Shown here: positions 21,361 through 29,279 of the stretch, one piece after another
How the letters are laid out: each line of letters begins with the position of its first letter
Position numbering within the stretch: position 1 is the first letter of the stretch
Assembly (NCBI GenBank): GCA_013297655.1
Contig: JAAFHV010000083.1
Span: 1-33,329 of the forward strand
Direction: 5' to 3'
DNA from: Myxococcales bacterium
GTDB taxonomy: Bacteria; Myxococcota_A; Polyangia; Polyangiales; Polyangiaceae
DNA: 33,329 bases
Made by a program: the position numbers and the translations under genes
The notes under the pieces: model-generated
Told to the model about the DNA's origin: nothing
Seen by the model: the letters and a program-made list of their open reading frames with translations, nothing else
Database searches by the model: none

Positions 21361-22425
21361 TCAGAAGTTCACGACGACGACTTCGAGAGTCGAGATGTCG
21401 GCGACGTTGATGGTGCCCGCGGCGACGGTCGCGAAGACCGTGACGCTCGCGGTGCCGAGCGCGCCAGGGGTGGCGGCGCCGTTGGTGGCGTAGCTGATGG
21501 TGGATGCCGTGGTGTTTGCGACCTTGCGCGTGATGCCCACGAACGAGCGGGTCGCGCTCAAGATCGGGATGTTCGTGATCGCGAGGGTGCCGGCCACGAG
21601 GACCGCTTCGCGAACGACGCGACCCGGGTAGAACGCGGGATCGTCCGTGCCGACGGTGCCGGCCGCGGTGTTCTTCCACTCGGTGCCCGCGAACACGGTA
21701 CCGCCCGAAACGGAGAACCGCGCAGCGTACGCCGCGAGGGTGTCACCCGTGGAGAGGATGACGCGGGTCAGCGGGGCGGTGCCAGCGCCGACGACGCCGA
21801 CGATGTAGAGGCCGTTCTGCGCGGGGGTCGTCTGCGCGACGAGCGCGACGATGTTGCCCTCGACGTGGGTTAGGCCGTCCGTGTTGGTGTTCACGTTGAA
21901 GGCCGCGAGGCTCGCGACGTTGGCCGTCACGACGCCGTCCACGTTCAGGTCCAGCATGCCGCCGGGGAGCTCGCCGCCGTCGGAGAGCGAGGGCATTCCG
22001 ATCTCAACCGCGACCTGGCCGAACGTGTTCGACGACGCGTCGGCGTCGTACTTGACGATCTTGCCCGCGGGGGGGCGCGTGCCCGAACCGTCGGAGAGCG
22101 AGACCTCGTTGTCGAAAACGACGTACGCCATTTTCCCAACGCTGGTGATGCCGGCGCCGGCCATGGTGTAGAAAAACGCGCCCTTGCGGATGAGCACGTC
22201 GAGCGCGCCCGCCGAGCCGAAGCCCGCGGCGCTGGTGTTCGTCACGGTGCGCTCGGCGCGACCGAGGACGGTGAGCGCGCCGTTGGCGCTCGCGGGGACG
22301 GCGTAGCCCGACGCGTTGATCGCGACCAGGGTGCCGGCGTAAATGGTCGTCGCCGCGGCGACGGGGATCTGCATCAGATCGCCCTTCGCCTCGACAGTGT
22401 CACGGGAAACGGTTGCAGCTGCCAT
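21361..22425 (-). CDS. Capsid decoration-like protein fused to a fibre-type module
   Basis: A 354-residue protein. Residues about 1-142 resemble DUF2190-type decoration (cement) proteins: KGDLMQIPVAAATTIYAGTLVAINASGYAVPAS, LGRAERTVTN and GKMAYVVFDNEVSL are usual. The remaining ~210 residues contain a module common in fibre and surface proteins (LVAQTTPAQNGLYIVGVVGAGTAPLTR, then FAGTEWKN), followed by a Thr/Ala-rich beta stretch. DUF2190 proteins are usually about 110-150 residues, so this is two to three times longer. I infer a head surface protein carrying an extra exposed domain. It is between the scaffold and capsid genes. Confidence 0.7.
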   Translation of the reverse strand: MAAATVSRDTVEAKGDLMQIPVAAATTIYAGTLVAINASGYAVPASANGALTVLGRAERTVTNTSAAGFGSAGALDVLIRKGAFFYTMAGAGITSVGKMAYVVFDNEVSLSDGSGTRPPAGKIVKYDADASSNTFGQVAVEIGMPSLSDGGELPGGMLDLNVDGVVTANVASLAAFNVNTNTDGLTHVEGNIVALVAQTTPAQNGLYIVGVVGAGTAPLTRVILSTGDTLAAYAARFSVSGGTVFAGTEWKNTAAGTVGTDDPAFYPGRVVREAVLVAGTLAITNIPILSATRSFVGITRKVANTTASTISYATNGAATPGALGTASVTVFATVAAGTINVADISTLEVVVVNF

Positions 22426-22434
22426 GGTCGGACC

Positions 22435-23022
22435 TCAGTGCTTCGCCGCAGCGGCGGCCTTTTGTTTGGTGAACGCCTCGACCGAAAGGCCGAGCGCGCG
22501 GCGGACAACTTCGTCCGATGCGGAAAGTGTGGTGGCGTCCGCGGTCGGAGCCTTGGGGGCCGGGAGCGGCACGGGCGCGACGCCGGAAGCGGTGGCGAGG
22601 AAGCCGTCGAGGACCTTGCCGTCCACCGAGAGTGCCCAGGCTTTTTGCGCGGGGGCGAGCTTGCCGGCCTTGATCGCGCTCGCGACCTTGGCCTCGTGCG
22701 CCTTTTTCTTCCCGTCGCCTTCGAGCTTGGCGATGCGCGCGGAGAGGGTCTTCGCCTTCTTCGCCTCGGCGGCGAGAGCGTGGAGCGCTCCGATCTGCGC
22801 GGCGGGCGAACTCTGCCCGGTCAGCGAGCGGACCGCGGCGAGGATGTCGCGGCTCGAATGAGCGGAGGCTGCGGCGGCGGCCGGCTCTTCGTCGGCCTCC
22901 TCCTCCTCGTCGCCTTCGTCGGAGGGAGCCTCTTCGGTCTCGGCCTCCGCGTCGGGGTTCTCACCCTCGGCGTCGGGCTCGGTCTTCTCGTCCTCTGCCT
23001 TGGTGGTCTCTTCGTCTGCCAT
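22435..23022 (-). CDS. Nested scaffolding protein (internal in-frame start)
   Basis: The last 195 codons of the protease gene can be translated alone from the ATG at 23022 (residue 256 of the long form, MADEETTKAED). This ATG is preceded by GGAG with a six-base gap, a good Shine-Dalgarno, and lies exactly where the protease domain ends and the acidic scaffold begins. An ATG 12 bases earlier (23034) is less well placed. Mu (I/Z) and lambda (C/Nu3) make scaffold this way, so a free scaffold product is likely. The product would be very acidic and helical and would be removed from the prohead. Confidence 0.6.
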   Translation of the reverse strand: MADEETTKAEDEKTEPDAEGENPDAEAETEEAPSDEGDEEEEADEEPAAAAASAHSSRDILAAVRSLTGQSSPAAQIGALHALAAEAKKAKTLSARIAKLEGDGKKKAHEAKVASAIKAGKLAPAQKAWALSVDGKVLDGFLATASGVAPVPLPAPKAPTADATTLSASDEVVRRALGLSVEAFTKQKAAAAAKH

Positions 23023-23787
23023 GTTCGTCTCCATGCCCGTCAATCGGGCGATCAGTTGCGTTCGCGAGATCACCTCGTCGGCGAGCCCAGCATCCACCGC
23101 GTCTTGGCCCATGAGGCACGCGGCCTCGAGCGCTTGCACCTGCTCCGCGGTGAGCGGGCGCGACTCTGCGACGAGCCCGAAAAACTGCGCGCCGAGCTTG
23201 TCGATCGTGCCCTGCAACGTCGCGAGCGCGTCGTCGCTGAGAGGCACGCCAGGGTGCCCGTCCGCCTTGCGCGCGCCGGTCGTGAGCACCGCAACGCGTA
23301 TGCCTTCCTTGGCCATCAGCGCGGTGTATTCGGACACGACGCCGATCACGCCGACGCTGCCGACGCCGCCCGATTCGGGGACGGAGATGGTGCTAGCCAC
23401 GGTCGCGACCGCGTACGCCGCGGAGTACGCCGCCTCGTTGGCGAACGCGTGGACGACCTTGCCGTGCTTCGCTGCGAGCTCGCGCATCTCGTGGACGGCC
23501 GCGAAGCAGCCCGCGACGGTGCCGCCGCAAGAGTCGATGTCCAGGAGGATGGTGGACGCGTCCGTTTCGCACGCCGCGCGGAAGCGCGACACCACGTCAT
23601 CGTACCCGAGGCACCACCATGAGCCGCGTTGGTCGAGCGCGCCGTGGACGGTCACGATCGCGAGCGGTCCGATGCGTTCGGGGACGCTCGCGGATTCGAT
23701 CTCATCGAACAGCCAGCCGAAAGCCTCGGGTTTGATGGCGAGGGCCGAGCCTGCTCGAGCGGTGTAGCGGTGCGTGCGCGTCTTCAT
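22435..23787 (-). CDS. Head maturation protease (S49/SppA-like) with C-terminal scaffold
   Basis: A 450-residue protein. Residues about 40-250 form an S49-type protease: ILLDIDSCGGTVAG (79-93) as the oxyanion loop; AAYSAAY with the probable nucleophile Ser122; GGVGSVGVIGVVSEYTALMAKEGI and GARKADGHP with the likely catalytic Lys174. Residues from about 256 are a highly acidic, Glu-rich disordered stretch (about 256-310), then helices (LSARIAKLEGDGKKKAHEAKV) and a C-terminal capsid-binding-like tail, as expected for a scaffold. The Mu I/Z arrangement is analogous. The ATG at 23787 overlaps the portal stop by four bases. Confidence 0.85.
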   Translation of the reverse strand: MKTRTHRYTARAGSALAIKPEAFGWLFDEIESASVPERIGPLAIVTVHGALDQRGSWWCLGYDDVVSRFRAACETDASTILLDIDSCGGTVAGCFAAVHEMRELAAKHGKVVHAFANEAAYSAAYAVATVASTISVPESGGVGSVGVIGVVSEYTALMAKEGIRVAVLTTGARKADGHPGVPLSDDALATLQGTIDKLGAQFFGLVAESRPLTAEQVQALEAACLMGQDAVDAGLADEVISRTQLIARLTGMETNMADEETTKAEDEKTEPDAEGENPDAEAETEEAPSDEGDEEEEADEEPAAAAASAHSSRDILAAVRSLTGQSSPAAQIGALHALAAEAKKAKTLSARIAKLEGDGKKKAHEAKVASAIKAGKLAPAQKAWALSVDGKVLDGFLATASGVAPVPLPAPKAPTADATTLSASDEVVRRALGLSVEAFTKQKAAAAAKH

Positions 23788-25247
23788 GGTGCGGCTGGCT
23801 CCTCGTCCACAACCTCTTTGCCGACGAGCTCTGAGCCCTCGTCGCCCGGCAGCGGGGCCTCACCGAGGCGCGCGCGAATCTCGTTGCGGGTGAGCACTCC
23901 GGCCTGGAGGTGGTAGCCGAACACGGGCGGCTTATCCGCGGTGCCGGCCACGATCGGAAGCCGCACGCCGTAGTCTCGCGCGAGCAGCACCGGGTCGATG
24001 TTGATGCCCGCGTTCGCGAAGCTGGTGACCGAACGCGAGAGGCTCTCGAGGACCTTCGCGGCGGCCTCGTGGTCCTCGGTCACGCTGGTGTCGTGGCGGG
24101 TCAGCGGGACGGGGCGGCCGGCGCCGTAGTTCCATTCGACCCACGGGCGCGCGATCTGCGTCTGCACGTCCCACGCGAAGGTGCGGTCGTCGAATTCCAC
24201 GGCCGTTTGCTTCACATCAGCGTGAATGCGGGCCGCGGCTTGCGAGCCCTCCTTGACCTCGGTGGTCAGGTTCTGCCACTGCAACGTGAGGGTGATCGCC
24301 GTGTCGCATTTCGCGATCAGCGACATGAACCCCTGCCACGTGTTCGCGGTCGCCTCGAGGAGGTCGAGATCGAAGCCGGTGCCGTCGACGTTCTGCGGGA
24401 GCCGAACGACAGCCTCGTTCCCCATCGTGCGTAGGGCCGAGGTGAAGTCGTCTTTGTCGTCGACGTCGCCCACCATCGGGACCTTGGCGAGGATCATCGG
24501 CATGCCGTGCCGCTCGGAGTAACGAGCCCAATCGCGATAGGCGAACTGGCGCAGCATCCACGGCAGAGCGAGAGGGCGAACGGCGCCCCAAAGCCAGCCG
24601 CGATCGGCTCCGTACGGCGCGTGCAGGAACCACCGCCCATCGCCGGGGGTGACCTCGACCTCGCCGTCCATCGTCATCACGCGGTACGTGCGCGTAAACG
24701 TGTCGTACCGCGAGTACGTCGGGTGCCAAACGTGGATGTAGGGCTGCCACGGCGTGGACTCGGTGTCCCAGCGGAGTTCCGAAATGCAGAAGCCCATGCC
24801 GTGCACCCACCGCTTGACGTCGGCTTGCACGGCGGGAGGCGCGCACGCGAGCCACGCGGTTTCCCACGCGGCAAGAATCTCCGGGTCATCGCACTCGATG
24901 ATCGTGGGGAGGCCGAAGAGCGCGCCGACGCGCGAGCCGAGCGCGGCATGGATCCGGTCGTCGCCCGACATCGCATCCCAGAGGAGCGCCGACGCGGAGA
25001 ACTGCCCGGCCATGTGCGCCTCGAGAGCCTCACGCACGGCCGTTACGGGGTCCTCGCCGCGAAGCCAGTCGAGGCCGGTGGTCACCACCGGGAGGTCGCG
25101 GTACAGGATGCCCGCCTTGGAGCGGTCAGCCTTGGGCGGCACGGGCGCTTGGTACTGCCGGCCGTGCGCGTCATAAACCACGGGCGGCGCTGGCGTGACG
25201 CGAGTCACACCGGGGCCGGACAGCGGATCGTTGACGCGTGCCACCAT
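23784..25247 (-). CDS. Portal protein, Mu gp29-like (DUF935)
   Basis: A 487-residue protein forming the dodecameric DNA gate at one capsid vertex. Typical segments of the DUF935 family are seen: ALEAHMAGQFSASALLWDAMSGDDRIHAALGSRVGALFGLP, WFLHAPYGADRGWLWGAVRPLALPWMLRQFAYRDWARYSERHGMPMILAKVP and FMSLIAKCDTAITLTLQWQNLTTEVKEGSQAAARIHADVKQ. The start is uncertain: I prefer the ATG at 25247; in-frame GTG or TTG codons up to 25286 are possible. An eight-base-pair inverted repeat ends at the preferred start. It follows the large terminase, and the protease gene overlaps its end. No separate MuF-type (gp30) gene lies beside it. Confidence 0.85.
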   Translation of the reverse strand: MVARVNDPLSGPGVTRVTPAPPVVYDAHGRQYQAPVPPKADRSKAGILYRDLPVVTTGLDWLRGEDPVTAVREALEAHMAGQFSASALLWDAMSGDDRIHAALGSRVGALFGLPTIIECDDPEILAAWETAWLACAPPAVQADVKRWVHGMGFCISELRWDTESTPWQPYIHVWHPTYSRYDTFTRTYRVMTMDGEVEVTPGDGRWFLHAPYGADRGWLWGAVRPLALPWMLRQFAYRDWARYSERHGMPMILAKVPMVGDVDDKDDFTSALRTMGNEAVVRLPQNVDGTGFDLDLLEATANTWQGFMSLIAKCDTAITLTLQWQNLTTEVKEGSQAAARIHADVKQTAVEFDDRTFAWDVQTQIARPWVEWNYGAGRPVPLTRHDTSVTEDHEAAAKVLESLSRSVTSFANAGINIDPVLLARDYGVRLPIVAGTADKPPVFGYHLQAGVLTRNEIRARLGEAPLPGDEGSELVGKEVVDEEPAAP

Positions 25248-25276
25248 GTGCCAAGATGGCGTAGCGTGTTGGCACA
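25247..25276. promoter_or_regulatory. Inverted repeat at the portal start
   Basis: Arms TGTGCCAA (25247-25254) and TTGGCACA (25269-25276) are perfectly complementary over eight bases around a 14-base loop. In the minus-strand mRNA the 3' arm reaches the first base of the ATG of the portal gene, so folding could hide that start. A second, looser dyad (GTAGCG at 25261-25266 with CGCTAC at 25288-25293) overlaps it. It may regulate portal level or be an operator; there is no direct evidence for either. Confidence 0.35.
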
Positions 25277-25289
25277 CTGTGCGCAAGCG

Positions 25290-26783
25290 CTACATGCGTC
25301 GGGCCCCGAACGTCCACCCGTTGCGCCCGCCTGTGCCAGCCGACCCGAGCATCAGGCGATCGTGTGCCGCAACGAACGCGTCGATCTCGTCGTCGGTCGC
25401 GCCGTCCACGCCGGTAAAGCCTTTCACCATGCGGAGAAACGGGGCCGTCCAGGGTCGCCCGCCGAGCACGCGGATCCCCGCGCGGCGAGGCTCCCCGGGG
25501 TTTCGGATCTTGGGGCCGTTCCAGCGCGCGGCGGTGCGGCGAGCTCGCACGTATTTGTTGTATCGCGCGGGCATCACCTCGATGCGTAGAGCCTTCTCCC
25601 CGTCCTCGCCAGGGTCGCTCATGAGCGCCTGATAGCTCGCCACCTCGGGGCCGCTCGCGTACGCCGCCACGGGGGTCGAGGCTTCTTGCGTGGCGAGGTG
25701 CGCGCGGATGGTGGGCTTGGCTTCCTCGATGCCTTTGCGCGCGCCCCACACGAGCAAGACGTAGACGATGCCATCCGACCCGAGGCCGAGCAGCACGAGC
25801 GCGGATCGGTCTCCCTTGGCCCCCGCAGAGAACGCGAGGTCGGTCCCCCAGCACATGCGGATGATCGTGACGCCCGCGGGGATCGCATCGACCACCTCGC
25901 CATCATCGAACAGGCCCGAGCCCTTGGGCATGGGCCTGCCCTGGTAGAGGCTCCACCACGTGGACTCGCGGCCAGCGTCCACGAGCGCGGCCTTGACCCC
26001 GCGGAGCCACTCGAGCGTGCGCGGCGCCTGCTTGTCGGGGCCCCACGGACAGAGCGCGTGCTCGGCTCCGTGCTCGTCCACGCGGATCGCTTCGAGGTGC
26101 ACGTGCTCGTAGCCCTCGGCGATTTTCTTGCCGCTGAGGTCCTCCTCCACCCAGCGCGAGGCGACGATCATGATCGAGCCGAGGGGGGCCATGCGGGTCA
26201 TGATCTCGTCGGCAAACTTCGATTCGATCTGCTCGCGGTTCTCGGCGTCCTCCGCTTCCTGCGCGTTCTTGTATGGGTCGTCGAGGAACACGTGCGCGGC
26301 AGGGTTGCCGGTGATGTCGCCGTTACACGAGGTCGCGAGGAGCCCGCCCCCGGCCTCGGTCTCCCATTGGTGGATGGTGTTGAAGTCCGCTTTGATCTGC
26401 CCGCCGAATCGAAGGAAGATGGCTCGGATGCGGCGCGAGTGCTTCTCCGCCTTGCGCACGTCGTATGTAAGATACATGCATGCGCGCTCGGGATGGCGGA
26501 GCAGAATCCACGCGATGCCCCATTCGAGGATGGACGTCTTGCCGTGCTGCACGGGCGCATCGCACACGCCGCGGAGGTCCCCTTCTCTCCGCTCGGCGCG
26601 CTCGATCATCTCGGCGATGGGCGCGAGGTGCGTGGGCGCGTTGTAGTTCTCGCCGACCGCCTCGATCCACTCCAAAAGCGGAAGGCGCCACAGCTCTTCG
26701 TCGAGCTGCGGCGCCTTCGGTGTGTCGGTCACGTCGTCGAAATTTAGCTCGGTGCTACGGCCTGGTTTGCGTCGGGACGCCAT
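25290..26783 (-). CDS. terL: Terminase large subunit
   Basis: A 497-residue protein that drives DNA into the prohead and cuts it. The ATPase shows an atypical Walker A, APVQHGKTS (76-84), with strand ACMYLTYDVRKAEKHSRRIRAIF after it and Walker B VFLDDPYKN (165-173), then IMIVASRWVEEDLSG, the coupling-type motif. The nuclease half has WGTDLAFSAGAKGDRSALVLLG (312-333, probable metal-binding Asp315 and Asp325) and DDEIDAFVAAHDRL near the end (about 464-477). The family resembles Mu gp28-like enzymes. The ATG at 26783 is chosen; a GTG five codons earlier is possible. Confidence 0.9.
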   Translation of the reverse strand: MASRRKPGRSTELNFDDVTDTPKAPQLDEELWRLPLLEWIEAVGENYNAPTHLAPIAEMIERAERREGDLRGVCDAPVQHGKTSILEWGIAWILLRHPERACMYLTYDVRKAEKHSRRIRAIFLRFGGQIKADFNTIHQWETEAGGGLLATSCNGDITGNPAAHVFLDDPYKNAQEAEDAENREQIESKFADEIMTRMAPLGSIMIVASRWVEEDLSGKKIAEGYEHVHLEAIRVDEHGAEHALCPWGPDKQAPRTLEWLRGVKAALVDAGRESTWWSLYQGRPMPKGSGLFDDGEVVDAIPAGVTIIRMCWGTDLAFSAGAKGDRSALVLLGLGSDGIVYVLLVWGARKGIEEAKPTIRAHLATQEASTPVAAYASGPEVASYQALMSDPGEDGEKALRIEVMPARYNKYVRARRTAARWNGPKIRNPGEPRRAGIRVLGGRPWTAPFLRMVKGFTGVDGATDDEIDAFVAAHDRLMLGSAGTGGRNGWTFGARRM

Positions 26784-26799
26784 GCCCGGTTGTAGCACG

Positions 26800-26964
26800 T
26801 CAGCATGGGATCTCGTCCCACGGCACGAAGCCGGGCAGGACCACGATGAGCACCCCTTCCTCGCTCGGCGGTGCGGGCAGCGTCTCGGCCTCGTGGGTGT
26901 CGTGCTCGCGCTCGGGCGGGATGTTCGCGTCGGCGGCGTAGCGGGCGGGCTTATCGTCGTTCAT
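26800..26964 (-). CDS. Small acidic hypothetical protein
   Basis: A 54-residue protein, acidic and proline-rich (PPEREHDTHEAETLPAPPSEEG), ending in a hydrophobic strand (VLIVVLPGFVPWDEIPC). The ATG at 26964 overlaps the stop of the upstream gene by four bases, and GAGGAG lies in the last codons of that gene, a good Shine-Dalgarno. No family is recognised. It lies directly before the large terminase, so a packaging accessory role is possible from context only. Confidence 0.55.
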   Translation of the reverse strand: MNDDKPARYAADANIPPEREHDTHEAETLPAPPSEEGVLIVVLPGFVPWDEIPC

Positions 26965-27647
26965 GGCTTCTCCTCGGCTTGCTGCGCCTTCTTGGCGCGT
27001 CGGGTCTCCCATGCCTTTAATGCGGCGGCCGAGCGCTGTTCTGCCGTACGACCTCTGGACTGTCTTGCGCGCTGCTCATCTGCATCAGGGCCCGACCATC
27101 GCTTACGCGAGCAAGCAATGCCCCCGGCTCGCGCGGCCGCGCTCCGTCTCTCTGGCGTGATGGAAGCGACCCGCTGAATCGCTTCCGCGCTCCTTTGTGA
27201 TGGAGTCTTACATGCGTGCGCCCTCCGCGACGCCTCGGCAGTGCATACCCATGGCCCACCCCGGCGTGAGGATAGCTGATGTGGATCAAAAGCCTTCCTC
27301 GGAGGCCTAGTCCCGCATCCACAAGGGCACGCTGTCTGACGAAGACACCCCCCAAGCCTCGACAAGCAGAACCTAGGTATGCCACCTACCTTAGCCACGT
27401 CGACCGGCTTCCCGCAACGCTCACAAGGCACCTCCGTTGGCCGCTTCCCCTCGATGACCTCGACCTCGAGAGCCGTCACCTTCGCGAGCCCGCCGACCAG
27501 CTCGCGAACCGTCACGTCGCGAACGGGCGCGCCTGTCTCGCGGTCGTACGTGTGCACGCGCCGGCGAAGGGTCCGCTCGTCCATGCCGCGTACGATCGGA
27601 GCGACCAGCCCCGCCGCTTCCAAGCGCGCCCGCTCGTCATCGTCCAT
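26961..27647 (-). CDS. Zinc-binding, basic DNA-binding-type protein, small-terminase candidate
   Basis: A 228-residue protein. The N-terminal part is helical and mildly acidic (MDDDERARLEAAG, then RTLRRRVHTYDRETG, residues 1-60). Residues about 75-111 are Cys-rich: CERC (75-78), C94, C101, then CPCGC (107-111), which could form two zinc sites. The C-terminal 80 residues are very basic with repeats reminiscent of NUMOD3-like DNA-binding motifs (PSQRSAEAIQRVA, TPERRSAAARAGG, TAEQRSAAALKAWETRRAKK). Base composition is visibly less G+C-rich than its neighbours. It is upstream of the large terminase where a small terminase would be expected, but I do not see a known TerS domain, so this is inference. 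Confidence 0.55.
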   Translation of the reverse strand: MDDDERARLEAAGLVAPIVRGMDERTLRRRVHTYDRETGAPVRDVTVRELVGGLAKVTALEVEVIEGKRPTEVPCERCGKPVDVAKVGGIPRFCLSRLGGCLRQTACPCGCGTRPPRKAFDPHQLSSRRGGPWVCTAEASRRAHACKTPSQRSAEAIQRVASITPERRSAAARAGGIACSRKRWSGPDADEQRARQSRGRTAEQRSAAALKAWETRRAKKAQQAEEKP

Positions 27648-27786
27648 CGTCGTCCTCCCTCTCGTGCCGGTCGTGCACGCTGTCCAGTTCTTTTGCCATC
27701 GCGGCGATCGTATCCGCCTGCCACTGCGATCGTATGCAGACCGCAACGAAGAGGCCGAAAAGGAAAAGGTCCCAGCCGCTCATCAT
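27637..27786 (-). CDS. Small single-span membrane protein
   Basis: A 49-residue protein. Residues 3-19 are hydrophobic (SGWDLFLFGLFVAVCIR), followed by a charged helix (AAMAKELDSVHDRHEREDDDGR). It could be a membrane protein with a cytoplasmic coiled tail. Two ATGs (27786 and 27783) are possible; both overlap the upstream stop. It overlaps the next gene by 11 bases. Function is unknown. Very small but well coupled. Confidence 0.5.
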   Translation of the reverse strand: MMSGWDLFLFGLFVAVCIRSQWQADTIAAMAKELDSVHDRHEREDDDGR

Positions 27787-28010
27787 CGTGCCACCTCCAT
27801 CACGCGTCGGACCATCAGGCGCCGCCGCCATTCGTGCCCCCGCGGGTAGTGTCGTAGCAGGTCCGCGCGCAAAGTCTCGGCGCCATCGGCGTTGACGAAG
27901 CCCATGTCGAGGTAGGGCCGCGGACCATCGTAGATGGCCCACGTTCCCGGCTCGGCGGTCGGGTGGAGTAGGCCACGGTCGCGCGGCGCGTTGTTGCGTA
28001 TGCCCCTCAT
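27783..28010 (-). CDS. Hypothetical protein
   Basis: A 75-residue basic protein with an Arg-rich C-terminus (LRADLLRHYPRGHEWRRRLMVRRVMEVAR) and aromatic residues in the middle (TWAIYDGPRPYLDMGFVN). It has no signal peptide or membrane span. The ATG at 28010 overlaps the upstream stop by four bases. The strong positive charge suggests nucleic-acid contact, but no family is recognised. Confidence 0.5.
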   Translation of the reverse strand: MRGIRNNAPRDRGLLHPTAEPGTWAIYDGPRPYLDMGFVNADGAETLRADLLRHYPRGHEWRRRLMVRRVMEVAR

Positions 28011-28531
28011 CGAATCACCCGCACCCCTGCCACGCTCGCGCGGGTCCGCGCGGCGGGGCGTTTCTCCGTCCTCGCCCAGTCGACCACGAGACCGGCCTCG
28101 TTCATCGACACCACCAACCCCCTATCCCCGGGCCACACGAACGCGCTGCGCTGGTTTTTGCCCACGATGGCGCGACGGCCCACGTTCGATGCCGCGACGA
28201 GGGAGCCCACGACCAGTTCGGGGCGGAAGCACCTCCGGCACTCGAGCGGGTCGCCATCCTCCGGCTTGTGCTCGCTCGTCGCATCGAGCTTGCACGTCGG
28301 GCAGCGCCAGGACCACCAGCGATCGTTCTCCGTGCGCACCTGGTGCACGTCGTTCTCTTCCGCGGTGAGGTACCCGCACATCTCGTGCGCCTTGCCGATG
28401 CGCCACGGGACGATCCACGCGGGCGCGCGCGCCGGGATGGCCTCGCCGCACACGCGGCATGGTCCGCCTAGGTGCGCCGTTTCGAGGCGGGCCATGCGCC
28501 CGCTGCCCCAGTTCGGTGCCGGGGCCGTCAT
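28007..28531 (-). CDS. Multi-zinc-ribbon hypothetical protein
   Basis: A 174-residue protein with three Cys-pair sites: CRVCG (about 25-29), CPTC and CRRC further on, spaced as in zinc ribbons. The first half reads ARAPAWIVPWRIGKAHEMCGYLT, where a His and Cys complete the first site. The C-terminal part is beta-like (SLVAASNVGRRAIVGKNQRSAFVW, GLVVSMNEAGLVVDW), resembling a small SH3-like barrel. The ATG at 28531 overlaps the upstream stop. A DNA- or RNA-associated role is plausible; none is proven. Confidence 0.55.
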   Translation of the reverse strand: MTAPAPNWGSGRMARLETAHLGGPCRVCGEAIPARAPAWIVPWRIGKAHEMCGYLTAEENDVHQVRTENDRWWSWRCPTCKLDATSEHKPEDGDPLECRRCFRPELVVGSLVAASNVGRRAIVGKNQRSAFVWPGDRGLVVSMNEAGLVVDWARTEKRPAARTRASVAGVRVIR

Positions 28532-28722
28532 GTGTGCACCATCATCGCCTGGTCTAGCTCCGCGTCCATGGCCCGCTCGAGCGCCCGCAGCTCGCAGGCC
28601 TCTGCGCACCCCTCGGCCACGCTGCGGCGGCATGCGGGGCACACGAGGCGGCGTTGTCGGAGGACGGCAATAAGCGCGATTGCCGCGCCCACGATGGTCC
28701 GTGCGTTGGTGGTGACGATCAT
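28528..28722 (-). CDS. Small Cys-pair protein with hydrophobic N-terminus
   Basis: A 64-residue protein: a hydrophobic helix (TIVGAAIALIAVL, about 9-21), then CPAC at about 30-33 with two further Cys (45 and 49), which may bind one zinc, then an acidic helix. The N-terminal helix may be membrane-associated. The start at 28722 overlaps the upstream stop (ATGA). No family is recognised. Confidence 0.45.
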   Translation of the reverse strand: MIVTTNARTIVGAAIALIAVLRQRRLVCPACRRSVAEGCAEACELRALERAMDAELDQAMMVHT

Positions 28723-29279
28723 GGCGCCTTCACCTGCATCGCTACCGCCACGAGACCGATGCCCGGCACGGTTGCGTGGACGGGATCCATGATGTTGCCG
28801 AGGTCCATCCCCGTCCACACGGCATCGGGATACACCGCGGTCACGAGGTCAACGTACTGCGCATCAACCCGGTAGCGCCCCGATGCGCCCGACTTGGTTG
28901 GGGTGCGGCACACGCCCGCGTCGTCCTGCCATTCGATGGGGACACCGCGGAATGCGACCGCATCCGCAACGCGGAAGGCGGGCGAGGTCGGGAGCCCCTC
29001 CACTGCCGGTGTCGCGCGGAGCATCACCGCGCCGTCCGTCCACCACGCCACGCCCTCGTGCACGCACACGTAATTCTTGAAGCGCTTCTCTCCGATGTTC
29101 ATCGCTCGAAACGCTTCCTCCCAAGCGCCCAACCCGTTCGGCGCCGAGCCTGGCACAGCCTCAGCCTTCTCCTCGCAGTCGAACCCGGACGGGTCCATCT
29201 CGACCGCATGCAGCGCCGCCGCCTCGCAGTCGGCGACAACCATGTATTCCCGCGTGACCTTAAACATACGCATCGTCAT
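28719..29279 (-). CDS. Hypothetical protein, possibly sliding-clamp-like
   Basis: A 186-residue protein. After MTMRMFKVTREYMVVADCEAAALHAVEM come NYVCVHEGVAWWTDGAVMLRATP (about 70-92) and RYRVDAQYVDLVTAVYPDAVW (about 137-157), which read like the strand-turn-strand and helix pattern of DNA polymerase clamp-like proteins seen in some phages, where 'TDG' follows a strand and is followed by R/L residues. It is only about half the length of a bacterial beta clamp, so it might be a one-domain version. The neighbour is the RecT-type annealing protein, a DNA-metabolism gene. The assignment is tentative. Confidence 0.45.
   Translation of the reverse strand: MTMRMFKVTREYMVVADCEAAALHAVEMDPSGFDCEEKAEAVPGSAPNGLGAWEEAFRAMNIGEKRFKNYVCVHEGVAWWTDGAVMLRATPAVEGLPTSPAFRVADAVAFRGVPIEWQDDAGVCRTPTKSGASGRYRVDAQYVDLVTAVYPDAVWTGMDLGNIMDPVHATVPGIGLVAVAMQVKAP

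Noticed and set aside
27017-27385. Overlapping minus-strand frame inside the zinc/basic gene
   Set aside because: The chosen frame has Cys pairs, basic repeats and exact overlap junctions at both ends; this one has none of these.
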